Source: an uncultured Opitutia bacterium (GTDB taxonomy: Bacteria > Verrucomicrobiota > Verrucomicrobiia > Opitutales > UBA953). From it: a stretch of 20,319 nt of DNA. The notes under the pieces are model-generated. The model had not been told where the DNA came from, did no database searches, and was given only the letters and a program-made list of their open reading frames with translations. The stretch's first letter is position 1. The number at the start of each line of letters is the position of its first letter. The stretch covers positions 1 through 20,319 of the forward strand of contig CALNBE010000325.1 of the NCBI GenBank assembly GCA_937874455.1, read 5' to 3'. The position numbers were made by a program, and so were the translations under genes. Positions 6,149-14,051 of the stretch are shown here, one piece after another.

Positions 6149-8260
6149 ATGCGCGCCTTTTTCCTCCTCGCCTTGTTGCTGCCGCTGTCCGCCCAACCAG
6201 CCGCCCAAACCAAGGTCGAACTGCTCGCCGACCACTCGGTCGTCACGCCGGGCCAGCAGCTGCAAATCGGGCTCCGCCTAGTCTCCCCGCCTCATTGGCA
6301 CACCTACTGGAAAAATCCCGGCGACGCCGGCAGCCCAACCGAAATCACTTGGGAAAAACAATCCCGCGCCACCGTCGGTGACTGGCAATGGCCCGCCCCG
6401 CGCCTCTTCCGCCAGGACACCATTTACAATTTCGTTTACGAGGGCGACACTCTCATCCCGATTCCCCTCACCATTTCCTCCGCCGCCACACCGGGCGAAA
6501 AAATCACCCTCCGCGGCAACGCGGCCTGGCTGGAGTGTGACGACAGCAGTTGCCACCCGCAGGAGGCCCCGGTCAGCCTCACGCTCACGGTCGGCGAAAA
6601 ACCAATCCCCGCCCACACCGACCGTTTCGCCAAAGCCCGCGCCGCCCTGCCGGTCGATTCCGCCGCTTGGAAACTTTCCTCCGCCCGCCAAGGCGACACG
6701 CTTTCCCTCCGCCTCACTCCGACCTCCGCCGAGGCCAACACCGCCGTCTCCGGCATCCGGTTTTTCCCCGCCGACGAGCAAGTCCCCGCTTCCGCCGAAC
6801 CGCAAATCACCACCGAGGGAGCCACTCGCGTCCTCACTTTCAATATCGCCAACGCCTACAAAAAAGACGGCTCCGCGCTCGCCGGAGTCCTCACCGCCAC
6901 CAATTCCTGGCTGACCAATAATCCCGCCGCCACCGCCCTCGCGGTCAGCGTGCCATTTTCCTCCGCGCCACTTTCCTCCGCGGCTGTGACTCCGGCCACG
7001 CCCGCCGTCGCGGAGGAAAAACCCGCTGACACCCCGGAATGGGGCGAATGGTCCCTCGCCAAACAGGAGCAATTGCTCGCCGGGGGAAAACTCCTCTACA
7101 TCGACTTCACCGCCCGCTGGTGCGCCACCTGCCAGGTCAACAAGCGCGTGTACAGCGACCCGCAACTCGCCGCCGCCTTCCGGCAAAACAACGTGGTCAC
7201 GCTCAAAGCCGATTGGACCAAAAAGAATCCAGAGATCGCCGCCGAACTCGCCAAATACCAGCGCGCCGCCGTGCCGTTTAACGTCTTTTTGCAAAGGGAT
7301 CGCCCGCCCGTCATTCTCCCCGAATTGCTCACCGTGGGCAACGTGCTCGCCCATCTCGATGTCGCACTGGGCCAGGCCGAAGCCGCGCCGGTGGAAAAGC
7401 CCGCCGACACGGCCTTTCCTGTGCAAATTTTCTTCGCCTTCGTTGGCGGCCTCATCCTCAACCTCATGCCCTGCGTCTTTCCAGTGCTGGGGCTGAAAAT
7501 CATGAACTTCGTCGGTCAGGCCGGCGAGAACCGGAGGAAAATCGTGCTGCACGGGCTGGTTTTTACCGGCGGTGTGCTGCTGAGTTTCTGGGCACTCGCG
7601 GGAGTATTGATGCTCCTCCGCAGCCGCGGCGCCAATCTGGGCTGGGGCTTTCAACTTCAGGAACCGGGCTTCGTCATCGCCATGGCCGTCCTGCTGCTGG
7701 TGTTCGCGCTGAACATGGCGGGCGTTTTTGAAATCGGCGGCAAGGCCGTGGGCATCGGCAGCAACCTCACCGCCAAGTCCGGTTTGCAGGGTTCGTTTTT
7801 CTCCGGGGTGCTGGCCACCGTCATCGCCACGCCCTGCGCCGCGCCTTTCCTCGCCCCGGCGCTGGGAGCCGCGCTGACCCTGCCTCTGGGTTCCTCCTTC
7901 CTCCTTTTCACCGCCATCGCGCTGGGACTTTCCCTGCCCTACCTGCTGCTCTCCGCTTTTCCTTCGCTGATCAACCTGCTCCCGCGTCCGGGTCCGTGGA
8001 TGGAATCCTTCAAACAGGGGCTATCCTTCCTGCTCTTCGCCACCGTGCTCTATTTGCTCTGGGTGCTCGCCGCGCAGGTGGACGCGGGTTCGCTCCAAAT
8101 TTTCCTCGGCATGGCCGTCATCGCCTTTGCCTGTTGGATCTATGGACGCTGGGGCGCGCCCTGGCGCACGGCCAAAGTCCGCGCCACCGGCACCGGCCTC
8201 GCCGCCCTGCTCTTCCTGGGCACCTGCTTTTACTACTACACGCTGCTCCGGCAGGACTGA
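6149..8260 (+). CDS. DsbD/ScsB-like thiol:disulfide interchange protein with central thioredoxin domain
   Basis: Moves reducing power from cytoplasmic thioredoxin across the inner membrane to periplasmic partners. 703 residues from the ATG at 6149, which begins a good signal peptide (MRAFFLLALLLPLSAQPAAQ). Order of parts: a periplasmic ScsB/DsbD-N domain (about 25-270) with HWHTYWKNPGDAG and a cysteine pair in WLECDDSSCHP; an Ala/Pro-rich linker (about 270-295); a thioredoxin domain with WCATC (C325, C328); then about eight membrane helices carrying the redox cysteines C442 (MPCVFP) and C563 (TPCAAP). The thioredoxin domain lies before the membrane part, whereas classical DsbD has it at the C-terminus. 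The linker is packed with copies of the dispersed motif. The gene is divergent from an ECF sigma factor. Family assignment is secure; the actual reduced partner is unknown. Confidence 0.92.
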   Translation: MRAFFLLALLLPLSAQPAAQTKVELLADHSVVTPGQQLQIGLRLVSPPHWHTYWKNPGDAGSPTEITWEKQSRATVGDWQWPAPRLFRQDTIYNFVYEGDTLIPIPLTISSAATPGEKITLRGNAAWLECDDSSCHPQEAPVSLTLTVGEKPIPAHTDRFAKARAALPVDSAAWKLSSARQGDTLSLRLTPTSAEANTAVSGIRFFPADEQVPASAEPQITTEGATRVLTFNIANAYKKDGSALAGVLTATNSWLTNNPAATALAVSVPFSSAPLSSAAVTPATPAVAEEKPADTPEWGEWSLAKQEQLLAGGKLLYIDFTARWCATCQVNKRVYSDPQLAAAFRQNNVVTLKADWTKKNPEIAAELAKYQRAAVPFNVFLQRDRPPVILPELLTVGNVLAHLDVALGQAEAAPVEKPADTAFPVQIFFAFVGGLILNLMPCVFPVLGLKIMNFVGQAGENRRKIVLHGLVFTGGVLLSFWALAGVLMLLRSRGANLGWGFQLQEPGFVIAMAVLLLVFALNMAGVFEIGGKAVGIGSNLTAKSGLQGSFFSGVLATVIATPCAAPFLAPALGAALTLPLGSSFLLFTAIALGLSLPYLLLSAFPSLINLLPRPGPWMESFKQGLSFLLFATVLYLLWVLAAQVDAGSLQIFLGMAVIAFACWIYGRWGAPWRTAKVRATGTGLAALLFLGTCFYYYTLLRQD
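6958..7018. repeat. Cluster of three motif copies in the DsbD-like linker
   Basis: Copies at 6958, 6973 (both forward) and 7010 (reverse) fall within 61 bases that code for the Ala/Pro-rich linker between the periplasmic domain and the thioredoxin domain. The first two are exactly 15 bases apart. They encode FSSA, LSSA and AEEK. Confidence 0.8.
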
Positions 8261-8271
8261 GCAACTGGCCC

Positions 8272-8308
8272 CGAAAAATTTTCGCCGCGCCACCAAACCG
8301 CGGAGGAA
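8272..8308. repeat. Dyad plus motif copy between convergent stops
   Basis: CGAAAAATTTTCG (8272-8284) is a 6-bp dyad with one central base, followed by GCGGAGGAA at 8300, itself part of GCGGA-GGAAAA-TCCGC (5-bp stem). This is all that lies between the DsbD-like stop (8260) and the oxidoreductase stop (8317). It may serve as a weak two-way terminator; neither hairpin is followed by a convincing T run. Confidence 0.4.
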
Positions 8309-8316
8309 AATCCGCC

Positions 8317-9399
8317 CTAGCGGGCCAGCGTTTCGCGGCGCAAATCAAAGCGCAACGGCAGCGGTTTTCCTTCGCACAACCAGTCGGCCAGCAATTGCGC
8401 GCAGGTCGGCCCCCAAAAGGTGCCCTTCGGCCCCAGTCCGCTGAAAAGATGCATCCAGGGGAATTTCGGATGAGTGCCGCAAAATGGATGACTTCCCCGC
8501 ACGCAGGGGCGCACCCCGGCGCGATGCTCCACGACTTTTGCCGCGATAGGCACCTTGAAAAATCCCTCCAACCGCGCCTGCAACTCCGCCTCCACTCCCG
8601 GCGTCGGACGGCTGTTGATCAGCTTCCACTCCCAAGTCGAACCGCAGCGCCAGCGTCCGCCACCCAAGGGAATCGCCCAGCCGCCGCGGTTTAAAATTTC
8701 CCCCGCGCCCGGCAGGCTGGTCTGGCAGTCGATGATTTCTCCTTTCGCCGGCTGCCAGGGCAGCCAGTCCCAGCACTGGTACAACCCGGCCTTGTAGCCG
8801 TTGCAAAACACCACGCCCTGCCGCGCCTGCCAGCCTTCCCAAAAAATTCCTCCGCGCCCGTCGGGATCCATTTTCCCCGGATGCACCACGCCCTCCAACA
8901 GCACCCCTCGACGGCGCAGCCAGTCCGCTTCCAAGTCCAGCAGCAACGGCAAATCCACCCAGCCGCCTTCGCCAATCACAAAACTGCCCAGCGCGTCGTT
9001 GACCGGCACCGCCGTGCTGTCCGGCGGACAATCCTCCGACATCAGCGCCGCATATTCCTCACCCGCATAACGCTGCGCCTTCAACGCAATTTCCTTTGCC
9101 GAATCGTAAACGCGGCGGATGGGCATCGGAGTGAAAAAACGCTTCCCGTGCTCCCGCTCCAGCCGAGCAAACAGCGCCTTTGAGTTTTGCAAAAGTTCGG
9201 GAGTTCCCTCCGCCAGCCGCAGACGCATCCCGGTGATCGGATTGAGCAAACCCGCCGCGACGCGCGACGACGATGCCCGTTGCGCGTCATCCACCACCAG
9301 CACGCGCTTCCCCCGCTCCAACAAATCCCGCGCCAAAAACGTTCCGGCCAGCCCCTGGCCAGCAATGAGGAAATCGATCGTTTTCTCGGGGGAAACCAT
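8317..9399 (-). CDS. FAD-dependent oxidoreductase (DAO family)
   Basis: 360 residues from the ATG at 9399. A dinucleotide-binding fold opens the protein (about 8-37: DFLIAGQGLAGTFLARDLL, ending in VLVVDD), with the GxGxxG signature for FAD. Downstream pieces fit the DadA/ThiO/MnmC-C branch: SSSRVAAGLLNPITG (about 43-57), GGWAIPLGGGRWRCGSTWE, and a C-terminal HRAGVRPCVRGSHPFCG then GLGPKGTFWGP, which closes over the flavin. Likely an oxidase or dehydrogenase of an amino acid or related amine; the substrate cannot be told. The frame continues upstream to 9510, but the extra residues are basic and do not fit. It is convergent with the DsbD-like gene (56 bases between stops) and divergent from the antiporter. 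There is no operon context to narrow the role. Confidence 0.85.
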   Translation of the reverse strand: MVSPEKTIDFLIAGQGLAGTFLARDLLERGKRVLVVDDAQRASSSRVAAGLLNPITGMRLRLAEGTPELLQNSKALFARLEREHGKRFFTPMPIRRVYDSAKEIALKAQRYAGEEYAALMSEDCPPDSTAVPVNDALGSFVIGEGGWVDLPLLLDLEADWLRRRGVLLEGVVHPGKMDPDGRGGIFWEGWQARQGVVFCNGYKAGLYQCWDWLPWQPAKGEIIDCQTSLPGAGEILNRGGWAIPLGGGRWRCGSTWEWKLINSRPTPGVEAELQARLEGFFKVPIAAKVVEHRAGVRPCVRGSHPFCGTHPKFPWMHLFSGLGPKGTFWGPTCAQLLADWLCEGKPLPLRFDLRRETLAR

Positions 9400-9528
9400 G
9401 CCACCGAGAAAAACCATCATTCCCGCCAAACTCAATCTCCGAGACGCCGGATCGCGTCTTTTCCTCCGCGCCAGGCACCCGCGCTTTCCGCTTGGCAACC
9501 CGGTTGGCATAAATCAAACGCCTCCCTG

Positions 9529-10650
9529 ATGAAACTGATCGAGGCCGTCATCGTCATTTTGTTCGCCGTCGTGCTGCTGCAGGACGTGCTGCATCTGCTG
9601 GGGCGGCGCGCGCTGCTCTATCCGTTTTATATCGTGCTCGGTCTGCTGCTCGGGCCGGTGATCACGGCGGACGCGGCCGAATTTCTGGGCAAGCTGGGCG
9701 AATTTGGCTTCATCTTCCTCCTCTTCCTTATCGGACTCGAAATCGAGCTGCCCGACTGGCGCGAGGCGGGCCGCGCCCTGCTGCTGGGCATTGGCTGGGT
9801 GCTCGCCCACACGGTGCTGCTGATTCCCATCGGGCTGCATCTGGGACTTTCCCTTGAAAACACCCTGATCTGCCTGACCGCGCTCACCGCCTGCTCGGTC
9901 GGCATGGCCCATTCCTCATGGGAACATTTCCCCCACCAAAGCACCCACACCAAACAGCGCATGCTGCTCTGGATGGTCGCGCTCGAAGTGCTGGCGGTGC
10001 TGCAATTCGCCGCCGCTGAGCCGCTGCTGGAAAACGGCCTGGGCTGGAACTCCACTCTCCGTCTGCTGCTCACCGTGCTCACCATGGTCGGCGTCTGTTG
10101 GCTCGCTCCGAAATTCGCCCGCAGCCTGCAAATCGTCATCGAAATCACCGAACGCTGGCGGCTCCATTTTATCGTGCTGCTGGTGCTGGCCGCCGCCGCC
10201 TTCGGGGAACGCCTCGGACTCTCCGCCCCCAAGACCGCCTTTTTCCTCGGCCTCTTCATCTCCCGCGCCACCCATGAATCGCTGGCACTCGAAAAATACC
10301 TGCAGCCCATCGGGCAGAATTTGCTGATTCCGGTTTTCTTCATCGTGCTGGGCCTGCAGGTGCCGCTGTCCTCCCTTTGGTCCGTCTCCGGTCTCTGGGC
10401 GCTGGGCACTTGCGTGGCGATGCTGCTGTGGCGTTTTCTGCTTTACCGGGCAGTTTTCCACCGGGCCATCGGCGACAACTCCCCCGGTGTTTTCCACCTC
10501 GTCGGCCCCAATCTAAGCCTGGTCGCGCTAGCCGTGCACCTGCTGCACAAGTCCGACCTCGCGGGCCCCGCGGTCAACTGGCCAATCCTTACCGGACTGC
10601 TCTTCACCACCGCCAGCATTTTGCTGCTCCCCAGGCCACGTCCGGCCTGA
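9529..10650 (+). CDS. CPA2-type (KefB/NhaP-like) cation:proton antiporter, membrane domain only
   Basis: 373 residues, almost entirely hydrophobic with about 11-12 helices. Family hallmarks: LLGPVITADAAEFLGKLGEFGFIFLLFLIGLEIEL near 40-70, and FFLGLFISRATHESLALEKYLQPI with LLIPVFFIVLGLQVPL near 240-290, which match the CPA2 core. There is no C-terminal TrkA-N/RCK domain. The helix that normally carries the ion-binding Asp pair (DD or ND) reads MVALEVLAVLQF here, leaving a single acidic residue, E153, and the preceding unwound segment is TACSVGMAHSSWEHFP instead of the usual SxTA form. This may change ion specificity or mean a non-transporting relative. The ATG at 9529 gives a first residue that leads directly into helix 1. 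The stop is 7 bases from the convergent downstream gene. Confidence 0.82.
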   Translation: MKLIEAVIVILFAVVLLQDVLHLLGRRALLYPFYIVLGLLLGPVITADAAEFLGKLGEFGFIFLLFLIGLEIELPDWREAGRALLLGIGWVLAHTVLLIPIGLHLGLSLENTLICLTALTACSVGMAHSSWEHFPHQSTHTKQRMLLWMVALEVLAVLQFAAAEPLLENGLGWNSTLRLLLTVLTMVGVCWLAPKFARSLQIVIEITERWRLHFIVLLVLAAAAFGERLGLSAPKTAFFLGLFISRATHESLALEKYLQPIGQNLLIPVFFIVLGLQVPLSSLWSVSGLWALGTCVAMLLWRFLLYRAVFHRAIGDNSPGVFHLVGPNLSLVALAVHLLHKSDLAGPAVNWPILTGLLFTTASILLLPRPRPA

Positions 10651-10657
10651 GCGTGCC

Positions 10658-11452
10658 TCACTTCAGCAAGGGCAGCGCGGCGCGGAGGAAATTTTCCCCT
10701 CCGGCGAGAAACACCAAATTTTCCGGGCGCGGGGAAAATTGCCGCAAAGGAAACGGCTCCCGCTCGAGGAAAACCATCCGCCGGCCCGCCGCCGCCAGCA
10801 GGGCGTGCGCCGCCGCAATGTCCCACACTTTCGTGTTGTGGTCCACGCCGCCGTCAAAATGCCCCAGCGCGTTATAGGCCAGGTTGAGCGCGGCGCTGCC
10901 CAGGCAGCGGGCGGTGTTTTTCAGCAGCAGGGGAGTCAGCTTGCGCAGATATTCCTCCGGCATGGGAAAATGAAAGGTCACCAGGCTCTTGTTGTCGAAT
11001 TCCGCCGCGCCGCCCGCCGTCACCGGCTGGCCGTCCGACTTGATGCCCAGGCCCGGCCCGCCTTCCAGCAGACGGCGGCCCAAGTGATCGTAAATCCAGC
11101 CGTAAACCGGCACGCCGTCTTCCAGCAACCCCAGGGAAATGCCGCACAACGGCACGCCGCGCGCATAATTGTTCGTCCCGTCAATCGGGTCCAGCACCCA
11201 GCAAAAACGCGCGGTCAGCTCCCGGGATTTTTCCTGTGGCAAATCTTCCTCCGAGACGCAGTCGTCCTCCGGGAAGGCGGCGCGCAGGGCTTGGGTAATT
11301 TCCTTCGACAAGGTCAAATCCGCCTCCGTCACCCGGGTCGCGTCAGGCTTCCAGTGGCTTTCCACCCGGCCCAGCATCGCGGCAAAATACGCCACTTGGC
11401 GCAGCACCAGCGGCGTCGCGGCGAGGATCCTTTTTTCTTTGGCAACTGGCAT
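10658..11452 (-). CDS. Inositol monophosphatase-family phosphatase
   Basis: 264 residues, the usual size for the IMPase/SuhB/CysQ superfamily of Mg-dependent sugar- and nucleotide-phosphate phosphatases. Metal ligands are visible: SEED at 67-70, DPIDGTNNY with D88 and D91, and VWDIAAAHAL with D211. The fold-typical RCLGSAALNLAYNALGHFDGG lies at about 182-202. The substrate could be inositol phosphate, PAP, histidinol phosphate or another small phosphate ester; the sequence alone does not decide. It lies 71 bases downstream of the GH5 gene on the same strand and could be co-transcribed with it; the spacer holds two motif copies. Its stop faces that of the antiporter across 7 bases. Confidence 0.9.
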   Translation of the reverse strand: MPVAKEKRILAATPLVLRQVAYFAAMLGRVESHWKPDATRVTEADLTLSKEITQALRAAFPEDDCVSEEDLPQEKSRELTARFCWVLDPIDGTNNYARGVPLCGISLGLLEDGVPVYGWIYDHLGRRLLEGGPGLGIKSDGQPVTAGGAAEFDNKSLVTFHFPMPEEYLRKLTPLLLKNTARCLGSAALNLAYNALGHFDGGVDHNTKVWDIAAAHALLAAAGRRMVFLEREPFPLRQFSPRPENLVFLAGGENFLRAALPLLK

Positions 11453-11496
11453 GATGCGCCATCGCTACACGATCGCCTTTTCGGCGGCGACAACTT

Positions 11497-11520
11497 TTCC
11501 TCCGCGAAAAATTCCTTTGC
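11497..11520. repeat. Tandem main and sister motif copies between GH5 and IMPase genes
   Basis: TTCCTCCGC at 11497 and TTCCTTTGC at 11512 lie in the same orientation, 15 bases start to start, with an A-rich spacer. They occupy part of the 71-base gap and end 3 bases before the GH5 stop codon. Confidence 0.75.
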
Positions 11521-11523
11521 GGC

Positions 11524-13176
11524 CTACTTTTTGCCAAACAATCCCTCCCGCAGCAGCGGCTTCCCCTGCTCCTTGTCCCAGTAGGCAAACATCGCCTTCC
11601 AGTCCCACAACGTCCACGGAATGCCATTTTCCTCCGCCAGCTCCCGCACGTCCCGCGCATACCGGTTCCGGTCCTCCAGACGGGCCAGAATGATTGCGCC
11701 AAACTCGCCGAGATGCACCGGGCGGCCGTAGGTTTTTGACCAGCGCACCGCGGAGGAAAAATGTTTCCGCAGCGCTTTCTTCGAACAGGGGTTTTCCCCG
11801 GCGGGCCGGGTGTTGTACTCCCGCGCAAAGGAAACCAGATCGCCGCGCCCTTGCAGCGAAGCCGGCAGTTCCAGCGGCTCCGTTGGCGGGCCGGGATAAC
11901 GCACGCCTTTGAGCGCCTGCATCCCGGTCCAGGACGCGCCTTGATGCGTGAAGGGAAACGGCGCGTAATTGTGGACGGTGACAATGATCCGGTCGTCGTC
12001 GTCCGGCAGTCGCAAGTTTTCCAATTCCTCGATGCTGCCCCAGCGACCGGGGCTCGCCACCAAGATTCGCTCCGCGTTGCTCTCCCGGATCGCCTTGATC
12101 GCCTCGGCGTAAAGCGGATTGGCCCTTTCGGTGGTCAGCGCGTCGTGCGGCTCGTTCAGCAACTCGAACCACAGCGCGGAGGAATGTTTCCGATAGTGGT
12201 CGGCGATAATTTTCCAGCCCGCGACAAAATCCGCCTGATGCCGGTCAGGGTCCTTGGTCAACGCATCATAATGATGCCAGTTCAACAGCACATGCATTCC
12301 CTTTGCCAGCGCCCGGTCGATCACCGGATCCAATTCCGCCAGCAAGGCCTCGTCAATCACCCGCCGCCCGTCGCGTTCCTTGAAATGATGGTGCCAGGCC
12401 ACGGGAATCCGAATGTGGTCAAATCCCTCCGCGTGCGCCCGCTCCACGTCCTCCACCGAATGCGGCACGCGCCAGGAATACGGCGGCGGGACTTCCCAGC
12501 AGTTGCCGAAATTCACGCCGCGCCTGATTTCCCGGAGCGCCCGGTGCGCGGGCGTGTTCGCGCCAAGGCGTTTGGGGAAAACATACCCCGGCGGCACCGC
12601 CGCCTTCGCCGCCACCCGCAGCGTAACCGTGCGCCCGGCCTGCACCGCAAAATCCTGGGAAAGCGGGCGGTTGTTCCAAGCGGAAACCAAGCGCTTTCCT
12701 TCAAGCGCCTTTTCCCCTTGGAGAGGCCAGGTGTTCGGAGAAAAATGGCCGTTCCGCCAGCCGCGCCATCGGCCGTCTTCGACATTTTCAAATCCGGGAT
12801 TTTCCAGCTTCGCTCCCTGGAGGCGCAGCGCGTCGTACAAGACTTCCTTGCGCGCGCCCGCCGGATCCCACGGGCCAAGCAAACTCAGCGTCACCACCGT
12901 GTCCGACTCCGGAGTAAAAGTGATTTCCGCCTCCCGCCATTCCTGCCCGGAGATGGGAAACTGCACATCCGCCAGCCGCGCATTTTTCTCCGCGGAGGAA
13001 AGCCATGACGCTTGTGTAACCGTGCCGTCTGCCGCCGCCACCCGCAGCGGCGGAGCATCCTCCGGGACTTGCAGCCAGACCCGGGCGTGCGTGGCCGGGG
13101 CAATTTTTTCCTCCGCGCCAGCCATCAGGGCTGACAGCGAAAAAACAACAAACAGGGCGGAAAGGAATTTTTTCAT
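11524..13176 (-). CDS. Secreted glycoside hydrolase family 5 (endoglucanase-like)
   Basis: 550 residues from the ATG at 13176, which begins a clear signal peptide (MKKFLSALFVVFSLSALMAGA, cleavage near residue 21). An N-terminal beta-rich module (about 25-205) contains LENPGFENVEDGRW, typical of CBM4/9-like carbohydrate-binding or ancillary domains. The catalytic TIM barrel (about 212-550) starts at RRGVNFGNCWE and has IPVAWHHH, LNWHHYD, the GH5 signature WFELLNEPHD with acid/base E342, VHNYAPFPFTHQG, and HLGEFGA with nucleophile E491. Both catalytic glutamates are intact. It would cleave beta-linked glucans or mannans outside the cytoplasm; the subfamily cannot be told. Upstream lies a GntR regulator separated by a terminator. 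The coding DNA carries six copies of the dispersed motif, including one directly after the signal peptide. Confidence 0.92.
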   Translation of the reverse strand: MKKFLSALFVVFSLSALMAGAEEKIAPATHARVWLQVPEDAPPLRVAAADGTVTQASWLSSAEKNARLADVQFPISGQEWREAEITFTPESDTVVTLSLLGPWDPAGARKEVLYDALRLQGAKLENPGFENVEDGRWRGWRNGHFSPNTWPLQGEKALEGKRLVSAWNNRPLSQDFAVQAGRTVTLRVAAKAAVPPGYVFPKRLGANTPAHRALREIRRGVNFGNCWEVPPPYSWRVPHSVEDVERAHAEGFDHIRIPVAWHHHFKERDGRRVIDEALLAELDPVIDRALAKGMHVLLNWHHYDALTKDPDRHQADFVAGWKIIADHYRKHSSALWFELLNEPHDALTTERANPLYAEAIKAIRESNAERILVASPGRWGSIEELENLRLPDDDDRIIVTVHNYAPFPFTHQGASWTGMQALKGVRYPGPPTEPLELPASLQGRGDLVSFAREYNTRPAGENPCSKKALRKHFSSAVRWSKTYGRPVHLGEFGAIILARLEDRNRYARDVRELAEENGIPWTLWDWKAMFAYWDKEQGKPLLREGLFGKK

Positions 13177-13195
13177 GACGGGGTAATGAGAAAAT

Positions 13196-13225
13196 TTACT
13201 ATGCGCCATCCCGGCGGGCTGGCAA
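13196..13225 (-). promoter_or_regulatory. Possible sigma-70-type promoter of the GH5 gene
   Basis: On the minus strand TTGCCA (13225-13220) is followed after 18 bases by TAGTAA (13201-13196), ending 20 bases before the GH5 ATG. The -35 match is good, the -10 match poor, and the leader would be very short, so this is only a candidate. Confidence 0.25.
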
Positions 13226-13277
13226 GCGTCCGCCCCTTCCTTGAAGGGCATTTTTGCGCGCAGGAAATCAATTCGAC

Positions 13278-13311
13278 AAAAAAAAGCACCGGGGCCAGCC
13301 CGGTGCTTTTT
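13278..13311. terminator. Rho-independent terminator, bidirectional, serving the GntR gene
   Basis: A perfect 8-bp GC-rich stem (GCACCGGG, loop GCCAG, CCCGGTGC; 13286-13306) is flanked by eight A on the left (13278-13285) and five T on the right. On the minus strand it gives a hairpin followed by eight T, 18 bases beyond the GntR stop, so it should separate the regulator from the GH5 gene. Confidence 0.88.
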
Positions 13312-13328
13312 GCGGAAAGAAAATGGGC

Positions 13329-14051
13329 TTACAGTTTCAACTGCTTCTGCCAGGTGGCGATGGCCGCGTAGGCCAGCTCCAACACCAGTTCACTGGCCTT
13401 CGGACCATTTCCTTCGCGCAACGCGGCGATCACGGCTTCATAGGACTTCGCCAACGCCTGCCGGGCAGTCGCGTCCGTCGCAATCGCCTCGGACTGCTGC
13501 GCCACGATACCGTCCACGCCTCGGTAAATTTCCTGCAACAGATCATTTCCCGTGCTGTTGGAAAGCGCCCGGTGAAAATCGGCCTGCGCCTTCACGAACT
13601 GCTCGTTGTCCGCCGCACGCTGCAAATTCCCCAACGCATTTTCCAATGCTTGCAATTTCCCGGTCGCCTTGAGACCTACAAAAGCGCGGACCGCCCCGGC
13701 CTGCAGCATCGCCCAGATTTCCAGCAATTCCTGCTGGGTAGCCGGATCACCTGTGCCGCCGATGCGTCGCAAGGTGTCGCCCAAATAAGTCGGCGAACAG
13801 GAGGAAACATAACTCCCCGATCCATTTCGCGTCACCACAAGGCCGCGCCCAGTCAACTGCTTCAACGCTTCGCGAATCACAGTGCGGCTCACATTGTAGT
13901 CCGCACAGAGCACCGCCTCTGAAGGAAACTTCTGTCCGATGGCGTACTTGCCGTTGAAAATAGCCCGTTCCATCAACGAAGCCACTTCGTGGCTCCGGTG
14001 CTTGGAACCGGCCATGATGACCTTTCGTTTTTCCAGTCGTTCAATGTTCAT
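13329..14051 (-). CDS. GntR-family transcriptional regulator, FadR subfamily
   Basis: 240 residues. The winged helix lies at about 20-85 (SHEVASLMERAIFNGKYAIGQ, FPSEAVLCADYNVSRTVIREAL, NGSGSYV), followed by an all-helical FCD effector domain (about 105-235) with ADFHRALSNSTGNDLL. FCD domains of metal-binding members use one Asp and three His; here the D-x3-H pair is present, but the later histidines are replaced (SYEAVIAAL, and no His in the last helix), so a metal-free, FadR-like pocket is more likely. An alternative ATG at 14015 (MAGSKHRSH) has an AAAGG ahead of it and may be the true start. The gene is followed by a strong terminator, so it is probably monocistronic, and it is divergent from gpmI across a long AT-rich gap. 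Ligand and targets are unknown. Confidence 0.9.
   Translation of the reverse strand: MNIERLEKRKVIMAGSKHRSHEVASLMERAIFNGKYAIGQKFPSEAVLCADYNVSRTVIREALKQLTGRGLVVTRNGSGSYVSSCSPTYLGDTLRRIGGTGDPATQQELLEIWAMLQAGAVRAFVGLKATGKLQALENALGNLQRAADNEQFVKAQADFHRALSNSTGNDLLQEIYRGVDGIVAQQSEAIATDATARQALAKSYEAVIAALREGNGPKASELVLELAYAAIATWQKQLKL

Noticed and set aside
6475..7018. Treating the SSA/AEE repeats as a protein repeat motif
   Set aside because: The same DNA 9-mer is read in different frames and on both strands (also FLR, RGG) and occurs in noncoding gaps, so the repeat is at DNA level.
9187..9528. An N-terminal extension of the antiporter
   Set aside because: The extra residues are Arg/Gln/Pro-rich, antisense to the oxidoreductase start, and do not precede helix 1 in the family.
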